Shown one piece after another: positions 13,375 to 15,088 of a stretch of 15,088 bases of DNA. The notes under the pieces are model-generated. The model ran no database searches. It had not been told where the DNA came from and saw only the letters and a list, made by a program, of their open reading frames with translations. The DNA comes from DASYPQ01 sp041488095 (GTDB taxonomy: Bacteria; Planctomycetota; UBA1135; GCA-002686595), in NCBI GenBank assembly GCA_041488095.1, contig JBGPOP010000060.1, positions 1-15,088 on the forward strand, given 5' to 3'. The first letter of the stretch is position 1. The number at the start of each line of letters is the position of its first letter. Made by a program: the position numbers and the translations under genes.

Positions 13375-14624
13375 TCGCCCGCCGCCTCGGACGCGCCCTC
13401 AGCGCCGGCAAGCTCACGAGGCGCGGGGACGTCTGGACCCTCGACTGGAAAACTGCCACCGGCGAGCGTCGCCGTCAGGCCCTCTCGCGCGACCGCCGCG
13501 TCGCCGAGCGCATGCGGATCGAGATCGTCCACCAGCGCGACCTGGAGATGGCCGGCCTGGGCGCGGTCGAGGGCCAGAGCCGCCCGCTCGCGGAGGTCCG
13601 CGACGCTTTCCTCGCCGACCTGGGGACGCGGACGAGCACCCGCTACCACGCCTACGCCCGCCAGCGGATCGACGACGTGCTCGGGGAGATCCGCGCCAAG
13701 CGCGTCTGCGACCTGCGCGCGCACGAGCTGCTCCAACTACGAGCGCAGATGCTCAAGAGTGGGCTCTCTTGCGTCACCGCGAACCACAAGCTCGCCACGC
13801 TCCAGGGGATGCTGAACTGGGCGCTCAAGGTCGGCTTGATCGCCGAGAACCCGATCAGGAACATGCCGCGCCTGCCCCAGCCCGAGAGCGCGCGCGTGCA
13901 TCGACGGCGGGCGATGAGCGAGGACGAGATCGCGCGCTTCCTCGCGGCCGCGGGTGAGGACGACCGGCTGAATCTGGAGCACCTGGCCGCGGTCAAGACG
14001 ATCGAGGGCGGCACGAAGGGCGTCCAGTGGTCGCTGCGCCGGCGTAAGCTCCGCGTGCCGCAGGCCCCGCTGTGGCGGGCGTTCCTGGAGTGCGGTTGCC
14101 GGTTCGGTGAGATGACCCGTGCTGTCTGGGCCGACGTTGACCTCGACCGGCGCACGATCTTCCTGCGCGCCGAGCACACGAAGTCGGGCCGCTCGCGCCA
14201 CGTCCCGCTGCTCGACGGCTTGGTCGGCGAGCTGCGCGCGTTGCGCGAGACCCAGGCGCTCGTGCTGCGCCGTCCGGTCCGGCCGGACGATCGGATCTTC
14301 ATGACGCCCGAGGGCTGCGCGTGGCCGTGGGCGACCAACGGCGCGATGCGCGTCTTTGACCGGGTCCTGGAGGCCGCTGGCATCGACCGCGTGGACGCGC
14401 AGGGGCGCAAGCTCGACATCCACGCGCTGCGCCACACGTTCGCATCCAGGCTCGCGCGACGTGGCGTGCCGCTCCAGAAGGCGCAGCGGCTGCTGGGGCA
14501 CTCGGACCCGAAGTTGACGGCCCAGATCTACACGCACGTCGAGGTCGAGGACCTGCGCGACGCGGTGGAAACGATCGAGACCGACGGCAAGGCCGAGCCC
14601 GCCGCTCGCCGCGACGCGAGCTGA
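13371..14624 (+). CDS. int: Tyrosine integrase of the element
   Basis: This is a 417-residue phage-type integrase. An N-terminal arm-binding-like region (RRGDVWTLDWKTATGERRRQ) is followed by a SAM-like domain (about 80-170) and a catalytic domain with all expected residues: Arg244 (GCRFGEMT), Lys271 (EHTKSGRSRHVPL), His351 and Arg354 (HALRHTF), His377 (LLGHSD) and nucleophile Tyr387 (AQIYTH). GTG 13371 forms a GTGA overlap with the excisionase-like gene, as at the other junctions; ATG 13350 and GTG 13326 are alternatives. The insertion around residues 200-235 (DDRLNLEHLAAVKTIEGG...) is longer than in minimal integrases. It presumably catalyses site-specific integration and excision, and its attachment site is expected near its end, where the repeat array begins. 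Confidence 0.95.
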   Translation: MIARRLGRALSAGKLTRRGDVWTLDWKTATGERRRQALSRDRRVAERMRIEIVHQRDLEMAGLGAVEGQSRPLAEVRDAFLADLGTRTSTRYHAYARQRIDDVLGEIRAKRVCDLRAHELLQLRAQMLKSGLSCVTANHKLATLQGMLNWALKVGLIAENPIRNMPRLPQPESARVHRRRAMSEDEIARFLAAAGEDDRLNLEHLAAVKTIEGGTKGVQWSLRRRKLRVPQAPLWRAFLECGCRFGEMTRAVWADVDLDRRTIFLRAEHTKSGRSRHVPLLDGLVGELRALRETQALVLRRPVRPDDRIFMTPEGCAWPWATNGAMRVFDRVLEAAGIDRVDAQGRKLDIHALRHTFASRLARRGVPLQKAQRLLGHSDPKLTAQIYTHVEVEDLRDAVETIETDGKAEPAARRDAS

Positions 14625-14661
14625 CATCAGCACGGTCCCGGGGCATGATCGACACGTCGCG

Positions 14662-15055
14662 CGTCAACGAGGCCGCGGTCACGTGACCGCGGAGAGCCTC
14701 GGCCGCGAGCATCGCCCGCACCCGTGCCTCATGCTTCAATGGGGCCGCGGTCACGTGACCGCGGAGAGATATCCGGAGGGTCGCTCCCATGGTGACTCGT
14801 CCGTGGCTTCAATGGGGCCGCGGTCACGTGACCGCGGAGAGCTGTGTGAGTGTTGTGACCGAGGATGCCCCGAGCACCTTCAATGGGGCCGCGGTCACGT
14901 GACCGCGGAGAGTGGTCCACAGCCGTACGGTGTTAGGTGTACGTTCGTCCTTCAATGGGGCCGCGGTCACGTGACCGCGGTGAGGGTGCAAAGGTCGCAC
15001 AATAAACCGCCGACCCCAACCAACAATGGGGCCGCGGGCACCGGTCCCCCGGGCG
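14662..15055. CRISPR. CRISPR-like array: six 35-bp repeats, five unique spacers
   Basis: Repeats start at 14662, 14734, 14807, 14878, 14950 and 15021. Spacers are 37, 38, 36, 37 and 36 bases and share no evident similarity. The repeat reads CTTCAATGGGG, then CCGCGGTCACGTGACCGCGG after one overlapping step (a perfect 20-bp palindrome), then AGAG. Repeats 2-4 are identical, repeat 5 has one change, repeat 1 has three changes near its left end, and repeat 6 has about ten. On the minus strand the repeat ends in ATTGAAG, a common 3' handle of type I and III CRISPR repeats, which suggests leftward transcription; but the most degraded repeat is at the right end, which would suit a rightward array. 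No cas gene or clear leader is in the window. The array begins 37 bases after the integrase stop. Confidence 0.85.
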
Positions 15056-15088
15056 GGGCGGCAGCAGCCAGCCCGCGGGGGCCGTGCC
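15056..15088. other. Window end, GC-rich, nothing recognised
   Basis: The last 33 bases, together with repeat 6, are unusually G/C-rich. They may be degraded array, leader, or low-quality sequence at a contig end. Confidence 0.3.

Noticed and set aside
14299..14920. Minus-strand frames with repeated RGHVTAAPLK-like segments, as if a repeat protein
   Set aside because: The peptide repeats are translations of the CRISPR-like repeats and have no coding support.

Overview
The window is very GC-rich DNA with many GTG and TTG starts, Sec-type secreted proteins at its left edge and a CRISPR-like array at its right edge. It looks like a chromosomal contig from a high-GC, probably environmental, Gram-negative-type bacterium. 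Myxococcota, Planctomycetota or a relative would fit, but the sequence alone does not fix the phylum. Most of the window (about 2.3-14.6 kb) is an integrated phage-like or satellite-like element, probably incomplete.

Left flank (1-2311). A minus-strand gene for a secreted protein runs off the left edge (start at 148). About 970 bases without a convincing gene follow, then a small plus-strand lipoprotein-like gene (1121-1645). The gap 1677-2153 holds 13 copies of an 11-bp degenerate motif, several of them exactly head to tail at 11-bp steps, directly before the phage-type operon.

Packaging module (2312-5344). A ParB-domain/DNA methyltransferase fusion, a small-terminase-like HTH protein and a complete large terminase are translationally coupled. 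No portal, protease or capsid gene follows. Instead there is an IS110-family insertion sequence (transposase 5571-6668). Its 226-nt non-coding leader is a candidate bridge RNA, and near-identical 17-18 bp direct repeats lie on both sides of it.

Recombinase and replication module (6989-14624). A stand-alone recombinase-type DNA-binding domain without a catalytic domain is followed by a 16-bp-stem hairpin. Then come a complete tyrosine recombinase with an overlapping 53-residue membrane protein, an unrecognised protein with a DNA-binding-like C-terminus, and a 1001-residue primase-polymerase/helicase. The primase gene carries three clusters of a GGACGGT motif in 9-bp register, which could be a replication origin inside the gene. 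It overlaps a compact run of SpoVG-like protein, AlpA/excisionase-like HTH protein and a second complete tyrosine integrase, each overlapping the next by 4-8 bp.

Right edge (14662-15055). Six 35-bp repeats separated by five unique 36-38 bp spacers form a CRISPR-like array 37 bp after the integrase stop. No cas gene is visible. The array may be carried by the element, or may be the host locus next to which the element integrated.

Taken together, the genes provide integration/excision (integrase, excisionase, second recombinase), self-replication (primase-helicase, putative iterons) and DNA packaging (terminase pair, methyltransferase), without visible virion structural genes. That pattern suggests a phage satellite, or a prophage remnant reshaped by the insertion sequence.
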